Shown in pieces: positions 10,140-17,285 of a stretch of 64,000 nucleotides of DNA. The notes under the pieces were generated by a model. That model had not been told where the DNA came from, did no database searches, and saw only the letters and a list, made by a program, of their open reading frames with translations. Position 1 is the stretch's first letter, and each line of letters opens with the position of its first letter. The translations under genes and the position numbers were made by a program. Source of the DNA: Bacteroidales bacterium (GTDB taxonomy: Bacteria > Bacteroidota > Bacteroidia > Bacteroidales > Muribaculaceae); assembly GCA_014800685.1 (NCBI GenBank), contig JAAVFQ010000009.1, positions 25,434-89,433 of the forward strand, given 5' to 3'.

Positions 10140-10604
10140 TCAGAATTGCATGTCATAGACCACTCGCTTCACATCGCCGTAAGAGAATCTATGCTCTACT
10201 TCTTCAATGTGCGGACGTTTCTCCCCCTCGGCTTTCACCTTTTCTTCAATCTTCATGGTGAATCCGTCTGCATCGGCAGAGCTGAGCACCCCATGCAACT
10301 TTCGGCCATCGGCGGTGAGCACCTCTATCGGATTGCCGATATTCTTATGATACTGACGCTCCACTTTGAAAGGGGCCGTCAGACCGCAGGAGCCTACTTC
10401 CAGCTCGTAGTCTTCCACATCGCGGTCAAATGCCTCTTCAATAGCCCTGGTCAGACGCACGCAGTCATCTATATCCACGGCCTCGTCATTATCTATTTCT
10501 ACAACTATGTTATTATCGCCGCTAACTTTGACGTCAACGAGATAATTGCCGCTATCAGCAAGATTTCCATTAATGAAATCTCTCAGTTTATCTATATCAA
10601 TCAT
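10140..10604 (-). CDS. rimP: Ribosome maturation factor RimP
   Basis: Needed for 30S subunit assembly. The 154-aa protein shows the family pattern: IVVEIDNDEAVDIDDCVRLTR near residue 30-50, EVGSCGLTAPFKVERQYHKNIG in the middle (the family usually has EVSSPG), and a C-terminal SH3-like domain. The start is the ATG at 10604. It is first in the rimP-nusA-infB cluster, with about 190 bp of repeat-containing spacer before nusA. Confidence 0.93.
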   Translation of the reverse strand: MIDIDKLRDFINGNLADSGNYLVDVKVSGDNNIVVEIDNDEAVDIDDCVRLTRAIEEAFDRDVEDYELEVGSCGLTAPFKVERQYHKNIGNPIEVLTADGRKLHGVLSSADADGFTMKIEEKVKAEGEKRPHIEEVEHRFSYGDVKRVVYDMQF

Positions 10605-10855
10605 AATTTTTCAGTTTTAGCCGGCGCCACCCTGTCGATATTGCTCAAACCCACTTGCGTTTTAGTCAATAATTTCCGGAAGGGCGATTTGCCGGAAATA
10701 TGCAAAAAACCTCGGAGCAGTCTTTTTGCGGAAGACCACCCCGAATTCCGAATGCAGCGTAAAAAACTATCTCTCAGGGAGAAAGCTTAATGAAAGCTTA
10801 CTGCTATCTATGTGGACAACGAAAGAGACCATATATCCCTTTCCGGAATTCGATG

Positions 10856-10863
10856 CAAAGATA
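10856..10863 (-). promoter_or_regulatory. Candidate -7 box for rimP-nusA-infB
   Basis: TATCTTTG on the minus strand matches the Bacteroidota -7 consensus TAnnTTTG. It lies about 250 bp before rimP. No clear -33 TTTG was found. Confidence 0.45.
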
Positions 10864-10937
10864 CAAAAAAAACATGACATAACCTAACTTCAGAAGCTAA
10901 AAAAATCACGCCGCACACAAAAAACAGGGGCCAAAAA

Positions 10938-10969
10938 TTTGCACCGAAACAAAAAAAGACGTAACTTTG
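10938..10969 (+). promoter_or_regulatory. Promoter of tRNA-Leu
   Basis: TTTG at 10938-10941 and TAACTTTG at 10962-10969 are separated by 20 bp, the Bacteroidota housekeeping spacing. Transcription should begin near 10976, about 50 bp before the tRNA. Confidence 0.75.
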
Positions 10970-11024
10970 CAACCGCAAACCGCATTTTACCCTTACAGCC
11001 AAAGGGAAAGGAATATGGATGCAA

Positions 11025-11106
11025 GCCCGGATGGCGGAATCGGTAGACGCGTCGGTCTCAAACACCGATGGAGCAATCCGTGCCGGTTCGACCCCGGCTC
11101 CGGGTA
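11025..11106 (+). tRNA. tRNA-Leu (anticodon CAA)
   Basis: Class II cloverleaf of 82 nt. Acceptor arms are gcccgga and tccgggt with a G1-U72 pair. The anticodon stem tcggt/accga encloses loop ctcaaac, giving anticodon CAA (codon TTG). A short variable arm (gga gcaa tcc) follows, then T-arm gccgg-ttcgacc-ccggc. The 3' CCA is not encoded. Confidence 0.95.
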
Positions 11107-11113
11107 CTGAATT

Positions 11114-11147
11114 GAGGATTCTCATCGTGAGAGTCCTCTTTTCTTTT
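11114..11147 (+). terminator. Rho-independent terminator after tRNA-Leu
   Basis: An 11-bp stem (gaggattctca / tgagagtcctc, one wobble pair) with a 3-nt loop is followed by ttttctttt. Confidence 0.85.
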
Positions 11148-11219
11148 ATCCATCCCTCTTAATTCATTGGTATGCCTACAGATAAGTTCAAGCACTTTGT
11201 TGTATGGATTGACTCTTCC

Positions 11220-11250
11220 TTGCGAGTTTCAATAATTATAGCTACCTTTG
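11220..11250 (+). promoter_or_regulatory. Promoter of the TPR/LuxR-type regulator gene
   Basis: TTG at 11220-11222 and TACCTTTG at 11243-11250 have 20-bp spacing. Transcription would start near 11257, downstream of the upstream-most in-frame ATG (11248), which supports the later start at 11302. Confidence 0.65.
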
Positions 11251-11301
11251 CTCTATGAGCAGTGCTACCACCTTACTACCTTCTTTATTCGAAAATTACA
11301 G

Positions 11302-12987
11302 ATGAAATTTCAATACTCACTCATGAGACAGGCTTTATATGTGGTGTTAGCTTTGATAGCATTGTGTATGGTGTCATGTGAAGATTCCATTTCCCGATAT
11401 GATAAAGCGATGAATGATGCCGAGAGGGTCATGCCGATTAATACGGACAGTGCAATGACTGTTTTGGAGCGCATTGACCCCTCAAGTCTTAAAGACGACT
11501 CGCTGCGTGCCAAGTATCATTATCTGCTTGCTTTCGGCCACATACGACAGAATCGTTCGATGATTGGCGACTCGCTCGTATCTTTCGCTCACAAATATTA
11601 TAGCGGAAAAGATGTGGTCAGAGATGTACGTTCCGGCACCGCTTACGCATGGTATAAATTTTGGGTGGGCGATACTCCGAGAGCAATCGCTATGCTTGAT
11701 TCTCTTGCAGGTTTGCCAAATGTTCCTGATTCAATTATGGTTCAGACATTGAGGACTCGTGTATTGCTCGGGGCTGCCGAGTATCAAGGCCGTGAGCTTG
11801 TGCCCCTCGCCAAGAGGCTTGAATCTCTTGAAATAGACTCCCTGAGAGAGATTGAAGCAAAATATATGCTTCTGACGGGATACGAATATGCCGGAGAACT
11901 GGATTCGGCTCTCTATATCTTAAACGAACTTGTTGACTACGCCCGTAAAAATAAATGGGGAGAGAAGCATTTTCTGTTTGATATAGAACGCGCACAGTTG
12001 TTGACCGAACAAGGGAAGAACACAGAGAGCGACGCTCTTATTGATGAAATTTTCCGAAAAGCGGGACCTGACAATGGAGCGGCATCACTCCTTCATTTCC
12101 AGTATGCTATTAATGCTTTGAATTCCGGTGACACAGGACGGGCTTCGCAACACCTTGCGATTGCTGACAGCCTTGCCTCCAGACTGAGGGGAGAAGATGA
12201 GGCCTATTTCCGCAGTTACAGCAATCTTATCCATGCTATCATAGACTTCAAGCAGACCGGCAGAATCAAGCTAATGCACATTAATGCATTGAATAACCGA
12301 CAGAGCGAACGCTACAATCGAATGAAAGCCTCGCAGTGGGAGTCTGAGCGCGGTGCATTGCAACAGCAGGCTCGGGCTTTGGCTCTAAAGGCTGAGAGTC
12401 AGCACAAGACTGTCGTTATTCTGGTCATTGCATTTATTGCTTTCCTGATAGCGGTAGGCGCCGTTTGGGTCATCCGTAGACGCAGATTGCGTGAACGGGA
12501 AAATGAGGAACGCGCTGAAGCGTTGCAGAAAATGGTTGACGAACTGAAATCGGCCCCTGCTCAGATGCAAGCAAAAGTCAATACCCCTGAAGCTTTGCGT
12601 CGCGCCATGCTTCAGCAGCTTGGCATTATAAAGATGGTAGCCGAGACTCCCACGGAACAGAACCGGGAGATGCTTCGCAAAATCTCGTCTATTGAGAGCG
12701 ATACGGATGGCGAACTCGTCAACTGGGATAACGTCTATGAGCTCATCAACACTCTTTACGCCGGATTCTACGACAAACTTCAAGCTGTATATAGCGACCT
12801 TCTCACGCCTAAAGAGAAGCAGATAATCGTACTGATGGTGGCCGGTTTCTCTACGAAGGAAATCGGCGTGATCACCCGTCAGACCACATCCACTATCTAT
12901 GTGAGAAAATCTTCTATCCGCAAGAAAATCGGAGTCCCGGAAAAGCAGGATATCGTGGCTTTTCTCCGGAAGAAGACTCCCGATTAA
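11302..12987 (+). CDS. Membrane-anchored TPR protein with C-terminal LuxR-type HTH
   Basis: Predicted transcriptional regulator of 561 aa. It has an N-terminal signal with a lipobox-like end (CMVSC), TPR-like helical repeats over about residues 30-340, and one transmembrane helix near 370-392 followed by RRRR. A coiled-coil segment follows, and then a LuxR-type helix-turn-helix at about 500-555 (LTPKEKQIIVLMVAGFSTKE). The layout suggests an extracytoplasmic sensor joined to a cytoplasmic DNA-binding domain, a Bacteroidota architecture. It may regulate the beta-barrel gene 150 bp downstream, which is inference. An in-frame ATG at 11248 lies within the promoter and is unlikely to be used. Confidence 0.8.
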   Translation: MKFQYSLMRQALYVVLALIALCMVSCEDSISRYDKAMNDAERVMPINTDSAMTVLERIDPSSLKDDSLRAKYHYLLAFGHIRQNRSMIGDSLVSFAHKYYSGKDVVRDVRSGTAYAWYKFWVGDTPRAIAMLDSLAGLPNVPDSIMVQTLRTRVLLGAAEYQGRELVPLAKRLESLEIDSLREIEAKYMLLTGYEYAGELDSALYILNELVDYARKNKWGEKHFLFDIERAQLLTEQGKNTESDALIDEIFRKAGPDNGAASLLHFQYAINALNSGDTGRASQHLAIADSLASRLRGEDEAYFRSYSNLIHAIIDFKQTGRIKLMHINALNNRQSERYNRMKASQWESERGALQQQARALALKAESQHKTVVILVIAFIAFLIAVGAVWVIRRRRLRERENEERAEALQKMVDELKSAPAQMQAKVNTPEALRRAMLQQLGIIKMVAETPTEQNREMLRKISSIESDTDGELVNWDNVYELINTLYAGFYDKLQAVYSDLLTPKEKQIIVLMVAGFSTKEIGVITRQTTSTIYVRKSSIRKKIGVPEKQDIVAFLRKKTPD

Positions 12988-13027
12988 GACCGATTAAGAC
13001 CCGGCAATCCCAAATTAAGACTTTTAG

Positions 13028-13070
13028 AAAATGCAGCCTCTGATTTTCAGCAGGTTGCATTTCTTTTATT
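13028..13070 (+). terminator. Terminator after the TPR/LuxR-type gene
   Basis: An imperfect hairpin (aatgca and cctctg pairing with cagcagg and tgcatt) is followed by a T-rich tract (ttcttttatt). Confidence 0.6.
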
Positions 13071-13082
13071 AAGACTTTTATA

Positions 13083-13115
13083 TTTGGCATTAAGATGGGC
13101 GTTGATATAATTTTG
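13083..13115 (+). promoter_or_regulatory. Promoter of the beta-barrel receptor gene
   Basis: TTTG at 13083-13086 and TAATTTTG at 13108-13115 have a 21-bp spacer. The predicted start is about 15-20 nt before the ATG at 13138. Confidence 0.65.
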
Positions 13116-13137
13116 CTTCAGGAAATTCAAGACGAAC

Positions 13138-15450
13138 ATGATGAAAAAAACAATTCTTTTCCTGGCTATAATCTTAGCAGTTCTCCCGGCTTTTAGCCGT
13201 GATATAAAAGGCCGCATACTTGACGAAAACAATGCGCCGCTTGACTTTGTAAATGTAGTTCTCTACTGCGACTCAACCTTCGTTGCCGGGGGGATATCAG
13301 ATTCAGACGGACTCTTCTCCATACCGACTGATGCCGTCTGCAACATGACGGCTAAAGTGTCATTCGTAGGCTATGAGACCATTACCACAAACGTTCCTGA
13401 ATCCGGCAATATAGGCGTCATCACCCTTCACCCCTCTGCTGTGCAACTTGGAGAAGTAGTGATTAAAGCTTCTCGCCCGGCTACTACCATGAAAGGTAAC
13501 GCTTTGGTCACTACCATCGAGGGGAGTTCCCTGGCTATTGCCGGCACCGCCAATGATGTTCTTGCGCAAGTGCCGATGGTTGTTGACAATGGCGGCTCGC
13601 TTGAAGTATTCGGCAAAGGCTCCCCGGCAATCTACATCAATGGCAGAAAAGTCAATGATCTCCGGGAGCTCTCCCAACTTAACTCAGGCGATATCAAAAA
13701 TGTAGAAGTCATCACCAACCCCGGTGCCGCATACGCTGCAGATGTGAAGTCGGTTATAAGGATTCGCACCAAAGCGCCCAAGGGTGATGGCTTCAGCGGC
13801 ACTCTGCGTACCGATAATGGATTTCAACATTACTTCCGCACGGGCAATTCCCTTGATGTCAAATATCGTACCGGCGGTCTTGAGTTCTTTGCCAACTTCG
13901 GCTGGTGGAGAGGCAACAACCGTTTTGACCGACTTAATGATATGAACACTACTACATCAAAAGAATCATATCGTCAATATGTCAGCACCATCGGCAAAGA
14001 ATCGTATAATGACATGACCGGCAAACTGGGGTTTTCATATATCATCAACGACCGCCACAGTATAGGCGCTTACTATCAAAATAGTTGGAACCGGCACCAC
14101 ACCGACGGGACTATCCCAAGTGAAATATGGAAGGACGGCACGCTTCTCGACACTTATAATTCAGATGTTCACAACCGTTTTACAGCCGTACCCCGTCATT
14201 ATGCCAATCTCTATTATAATGGCATCATAGGCAAGCTCAACATAGATTTTAATGCAGATTATGTATGGTATAAGAGTCGTGAACTGACGTTGAACAACGA
14301 ACTAAGCGAGTTGGGAGATGACCGCGAGGTTAACACTTCTTCAACCAACCGCAACCGTATGTTTGCCGAAAAACTGGTGATGACTTATCCCTTATGGAAA
14401 GGTCAGATTGAAGTCGGTGAGGAATATACCAATACCCGAACCTCGAATATTTTCTCAGCCAACATTCCTGAAACTCCCGATGCCGATAACCGTGTGGATG
14501 AGAATAATATCGCTGTGTTTGCTGAATTAGGGCAGCAGTTCGGACGCTTTATGATTGGGGCAGGTCTGCGTTATGAGCATGTAAAGTTCAACTATTATGA
14601 TATGGGGCTGCTTCAAGACGGACAGAGTAAAAGCTACCATAACGTTTTCCCCTCTCTGAATATCGCTACGCAGGTAGGCAACGTAAGAATGGGGCTCAAC
14701 TATACCGGCAAGACCATTCGACCCGGATATGGTCAGCTTGACGGTGCTATCAGTTATATAAACCGTCTGACTTACGAGACCGGCAATCCATATCTGAAAC
14801 CCACTAAGCTTCAGACTGTGGAATATATGGCGCAGTGGCGACGCTTCTTTGCTCAACTCTCATACACATACTTCAAAGACGGCGTGTATCATATCACGGA
14901 GCCTTATGGTCCGGACGGCGAAGCTACTATCATACGCACCGCAAATCTCTCCCATCGGAATTATCTGCAAGCCTTCATCGGTGGCAATTTCCAAGTGGGA
15001 GTGTGGCAACCAAAGGTGAACGCCGGAATAATGAAGCAATGGCTTTCCCTCACCGTCAATGGCGAGCAGATGAATATGAACACTCCTATCTTCATGTTTC
15101 AGTGGCAGAATGCCATTCATCTTCCTCTCGACATCTGGCTTAACATTGATGCTCAGCTCAATACGCGAGGTTGGGACAATAACACGCGCCTGACAAATAC
15201 TCCGTGGTATCTCAACGCCAAGATATACAAAGGATTTTTCCACGATACCTTTAGCATCACTCTTGAGGCAAAGGATCTTTTCGACTCCGCCGGACATAAC
15301 TTCTATCTATGCAGCGATGCCGTTCAGATACAACAGAAAAATTACTCGCCGGGACGCTCTGTAATGCTTACTCTACAATTCCGCTTCAATACGACTCGCG
15401 ACCGTTACCGTGGCACAGGGGCGGGCAACTCTGAGAAATCGCGCTTCTGA
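13138..15450 (+). CDS. Outer-membrane beta-barrel protein, TonB-receptor-like with carboxypeptidase-regulatory domain
   Basis: Exported protein of 770 aa. It has a signal peptide (about residues 1-21, ending AFSR), then a carboxypeptidase-regulatory-like beta-sandwich (GRILDENNAPLDFVNVVLY) and a plug-like domain with GKGSPAIYINGRKVNDL. A long beta-strand-rich barrel ends in LQFRFN and a short tail. The family (outer membrane protein beta-barrel 3, TonB-receptor related) is common in Bacteroidota; its ligand is unknown. No SusD-like gene lies next to it, so it is not a typical glycan-uptake pair. It has its own promoter and lies downstream of a putative regulator. Confidence 0.82.
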   Translation: MMKKTILFLAIILAVLPAFSRDIKGRILDENNAPLDFVNVVLYCDSTFVAGGISDSDGLFSIPTDAVCNMTAKVSFVGYETITTNVPESGNIGVITLHPSAVQLGEVVIKASRPATTMKGNALVTTIEGSSLAIAGTANDVLAQVPMVVDNGGSLEVFGKGSPAIYINGRKVNDLRELSQLNSGDIKNVEVITNPGAAYAADVKSVIRIRTKAPKGDGFSGTLRTDNGFQHYFRTGNSLDVKYRTGGLEFFANFGWWRGNNRFDRLNDMNTTTSKESYRQYVSTIGKESYNDMTGKLGFSYIINDRHSIGAYYQNSWNRHHTDGTIPSEIWKDGTLLDTYNSDVHNRFTAVPRHYANLYYNGIIGKLNIDFNADYVWYKSRELTLNNELSELGDDREVNTSSTNRNRMFAEKLVMTYPLWKGQIEVGEEYTNTRTSNIFSANIPETPDADNRVDENNIAVFAELGQQFGRFMIGAGLRYEHVKFNYYDMGLLQDGQSKSYHNVFPSLNIATQVGNVRMGLNYTGKTIRPGYGQLDGAISYINRLTYETGNPYLKPTKLQTVEYMAQWRRFFAQLSYTYFKDGVYHITEPYGPDGEATIIRTANLSHRNYLQAFIGGNFQVGVWQPKVNAGIMKQWLSLTVNGEQMNMNTPIFMFQWQNAIHLPLDIWLNIDAQLNTRGWDNNTRLTNTPWYLNAKIYKGFFHDTFSITLEAKDLFDSAGHNFYLCSDAVQIQQKNYSPGRSVMLTLQFRFNTTRDRYRGTGAGNSEKSRF

Positions 15451-15463
15451 CTCCCATATAAAT

Positions 15464-15498
15464 ACACTTTGAGACGAAATGCCTCAGAGTGTTTTTTT
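15464..15498 (+). terminator. Terminator after the beta-barrel gene
   Basis: A 10-bp stem (acactttgag / ctcagagtgt, one wobble pair) is followed by a run of seven T. The 3' end of the convergent minus-strand gene at 15532 lies just beyond. Confidence 0.8.
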
Positions 15499-15531
15499 AT
15501 ATGGTTTGAGCTTCGCAAGTTATTATTGGGA

Positions 15532-16134
15532 TTATCTTCCCGGCTCTTTTTCGCTCAGCTTGCACCAGGCTATGCCATTGACCTTACCGGCTTCATAAAG
15601 CAGCGAGGGGGCCCCTGAGCTGTCAAGCACGTCGAGCACCAGACTGTCCCCCTCAATGATTCGCGCGCATCTCACACGAGTGCCTACTTTAAGCTTGCTG
15701 TTTTTCGACTCTTCCACTTCAAAGAGACAGTTGCCATAAGCGCGGAGCACAAGCATCCGTTGCGGCGCCCAATATATTCTCACGCCCTCCCCTATCCGCA
15801 ACGAGAAGACGTCAAGCATCCGCTTTTCGGCAAAGCCGCTGTCTATGCCCGCTTCCGTATCGCACGCACGGCAGAAAGCATGAAACCCTTCCGGATAGCC
15901 GGCAAAACGGGAAAGCGTGTCAAGAGTGGATAAATGCTTGCCGGGGGTGTCTCTCACATAGCCCCACACCCTCTTCAGAGTCGTGGGTGATAAGCTCCCC
16001 GAGCCTGACGATTTTATAGCTTCCGAGAGGGCCAAATAGTCGCGCGAGGTTTTCACGGTATAGCCGAGTCGGTCTTCCACTTTCCTGAGAAGGAGCCTGA
16101 GGTATATGTCTCGTATTTCGATATCTTTAGGCAT
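15532..16134 (-). CDS. Conserved hypothetical protein, Bacteroidota type
   Basis: Protein of 200 aa that I cannot assign to a named family. The N-terminal half looks helical and DNA-binding-like (LGYTVKTSRDYLALSEAI, then SPTTLKRVWGYV and STLDTLSRFAGY), a pattern seen in unnamed Bacteroidota proteins. The C-terminal half is beta-rich (FEVEESKNSKLKVGTRVRCA) and may be an OB/SH3-like fold. No signal peptide or membrane helix is seen. A regulatory role is possible but unproven. The gene stands alone, with a repeat-rich 540-bp region upstream. Confidence 0.6.
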   Translation of the reverse strand: MPKDIEIRDIYLRLLLRKVEDRLGYTVKTSRDYLALSEAIKSSGSGSLSPTTLKRVWGYVRDTPGKHLSTLDTLSRFAGYPEGFHAFCRACDTEAGIDSGFAEKRMLDVFSLRIGEGVRIYWAPQRMLVLRAYGNCLFEVEESKNSKLKVGTRVRCARIIEGDSLVLDVLDSSGAPSLLYEAGKVNGIAWCKLSEKEPGR

Positions 16135-16198
16135 CTGATTTTTGCTAAAACGTCGTTTGTGGATGAAAGTCCCTGCTGTCTATATCGTTAAGAATGTA

Positions 16199-16226
16199 AG
16201 TAAGTTCGAAAAATTAAACGATATAT
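16199..16226. repeat. 28-bp repeat, copy B
   Basis: Identical to 2531-2558. Here it directly abuts a leader-type element that starts at 16226. Confidence 0.8.
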
Positions 16227-16271
16227 GTGAGATGAAAACTCTTGTACATTAATTTTTCTCACTTCCTTAGG
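16226..16271 (+). repeat. Leader-type element (gtgaga ... tctcac), short copy
   Basis: tgtgagatgaaaactcttgt is shared with 32216-32235, and acattaattttYctcactt is shared with 32280-32298. The ends pair (gtgaga with tctcac, gaaaa with ttttt). No plus-strand gene follows, so this copy may be orphaned. Confidence 0.65.
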
Positions 16272-16329
16272 AATAACGCTTTTACCTTTGATCTGAACAA
16301 CTTACTCATATTCGCAGTTTTAACACAAC

Positions 16330-16409
16330 AGCGTGGGGCTGAGCTGCTTACTACTACCAAGGTATCGCCAAACACCCACTTCAGAATAAAAACAGCTCAT
16401 ACCCACGCT
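16330..16409. repeat. Long structured inverted repeat
   Basis: agcgtggg pairs with cccacgct and the inner gagctg pairs with cagctc, enclosing about 50 nt. It could be the fold of a small RNA or the footprint of an insertion sequence. No promoter or T-tract could be assigned with confidence. Confidence 0.5.
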
Positions 16410-16563
16410 TGATACGGTTACGACGAAGTGCCCTCCGTATGGTGTCAGATACCTGAACGTGGCTCTCTAAGAACTGCTTTGCTCTCTGGAGTTATGAAAT
16501 TGGCGATTTCGGCAGTAAAGTCAAAGCAACAAAAAAATTCGGCATCCCTTGACCTTCCGTGGC

Positions 16564-16601
16564 AGAGAATGTTTACTTTGATTTAAAAGTAAACATTCTC
16601 T
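16564..16601. repeat. Fused-ends copy of the MITE-like element
   Basis: A perfect 16-bp inverted repeat (agagaatgtttacttt / aaagtaaacattctct) has a 6-bp centre. Its arms match the terminal inverted repeats of the elements at 39040 and 49357, as if the interior had been deleted. Confidence 0.75.
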
Positions 16602-16673
16602 AAGGATACCGATTGCAAAGTTACTACTATTTTCTGATTATTCCAATAGTTTCAAAGCCGGATTTTATCATTT

Positions 16674-17285
16674 TCAGCCCTCAGTTTCCGCTTTCCCGGC
16701 GGTCAGCATTTTTCTCCATCGCCGGTAGCCGAGTGCGGCGATTATGGTGTATATCGCATAGAGGATAGCATAGAGGGGTATCCCCTTGTAGGCATAAAGC
16801 CATACGCACACTGCGTCTACTGCTATCCACACCAGCCACTGCTCTATGTATTTGCGGGCAAGCATCCACATTCCCACGATGCTCAGTGCCGTGGTGAAGG
16901 CATCGGCCACAGGCACCGTGCTGTCCGTAAGATAGCGGAGCATGAGCCAGAGAAGACACCAGAGCAGTCCGGCTGCCACTGCACATCCCAAAGCCACCGG
17001 CAGCGGGGCGTGAACCACGCGGGCTCTCTTTTCACTCTTTTTGCCTCCATGTCCGCGCGTCCAGGCTGCATAGCCATATATGGCTATTGCGAGATAATAG
17101 ATATTGATGGCGAAGTCGGCATAGAGCCCTTTATGGAAATATATCCACATGGAAATAAAGGGCATCACGAGTGAGGCTATCCAGAGCCGGGCATCGGCGT
17201 TATACTCCCACCAGAGGTAAAGAAGACCTATGAGGAAGCCGGCCGCCTCAAGCACTTTATCCCAGGGTATGGCGTCAAATGGCAT
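16674..17285 (-). CDS. pnuT: PnuC-family vitamin transporter, probably thiamine (PnuT)
   Basis: Inner-membrane permease of 203 aa with about seven or eight hydrophobic helices and the PnuC pattern (LYLWWEYNADARLWIASLVM near the N-terminus, a C-terminal YAYKGIPLYAILYAIY). PnuC proteins carry nicotinamide riboside. The variant placed behind a TPP riboswitch and a TonB receptor in Bacteroidota is regarded as a thiamine transporter, PnuT. Its ATG overlaps the TGA of the receptor gene (TGATG), so the two are translationally coupled. The thiamine pyrophosphokinase gene that often follows in this operon is absent here. Confidence 0.85.
   Translation of the reverse strand: MPFDAIPWDKVLEAAGFLIGLLYLWWEYNADARLWIASLVMPFISMWIYFHKGLYADFAINIYYLAIAIYGYAAWTRGHGGKKSEKRARVVHAPLPVALGCAVAAGLLWCLLWLMLRYLTDSTVPVADAFTTALSIVGMWMLARKYIEQWLVWIAVDAVCVWLYAYKGIPLYAILYAIYTIIAALGYRRWRKMLTAGKAETEG

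Larger units (their letters stand above)
10605..11024. other. Intergenic region: rimP leader and divergent tRNA-Leu promoter
   Basis: No convincing gene. On the minus strand it holds a probable rimP promoter at 10856-10863 and a leader of about 245 nt with a small hairpin (tttccgg ... ccggaaa, about 10670-10700). On the plus strand it holds the tRNA-Leu promoter. Confidence 0.6.
16135..16673. other. Repeat-rich intergenic region
   Basis: No intact gene. Going rightward it holds the second copy of the 28-bp repeat, a leader-type element, a structured inverted repeat at 16330-16409, a short minus-strand ORF remnant at about 16405-16515, and a 38-bp palindrome built from MITE ends. The remnant ends in LRRNRIKRGYELFLF, has a stop in frame just upstream, and resembles the tail of a lost coding region. 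The accumulation suggests past insertions downstream of pnuT. Confidence 0.6.
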
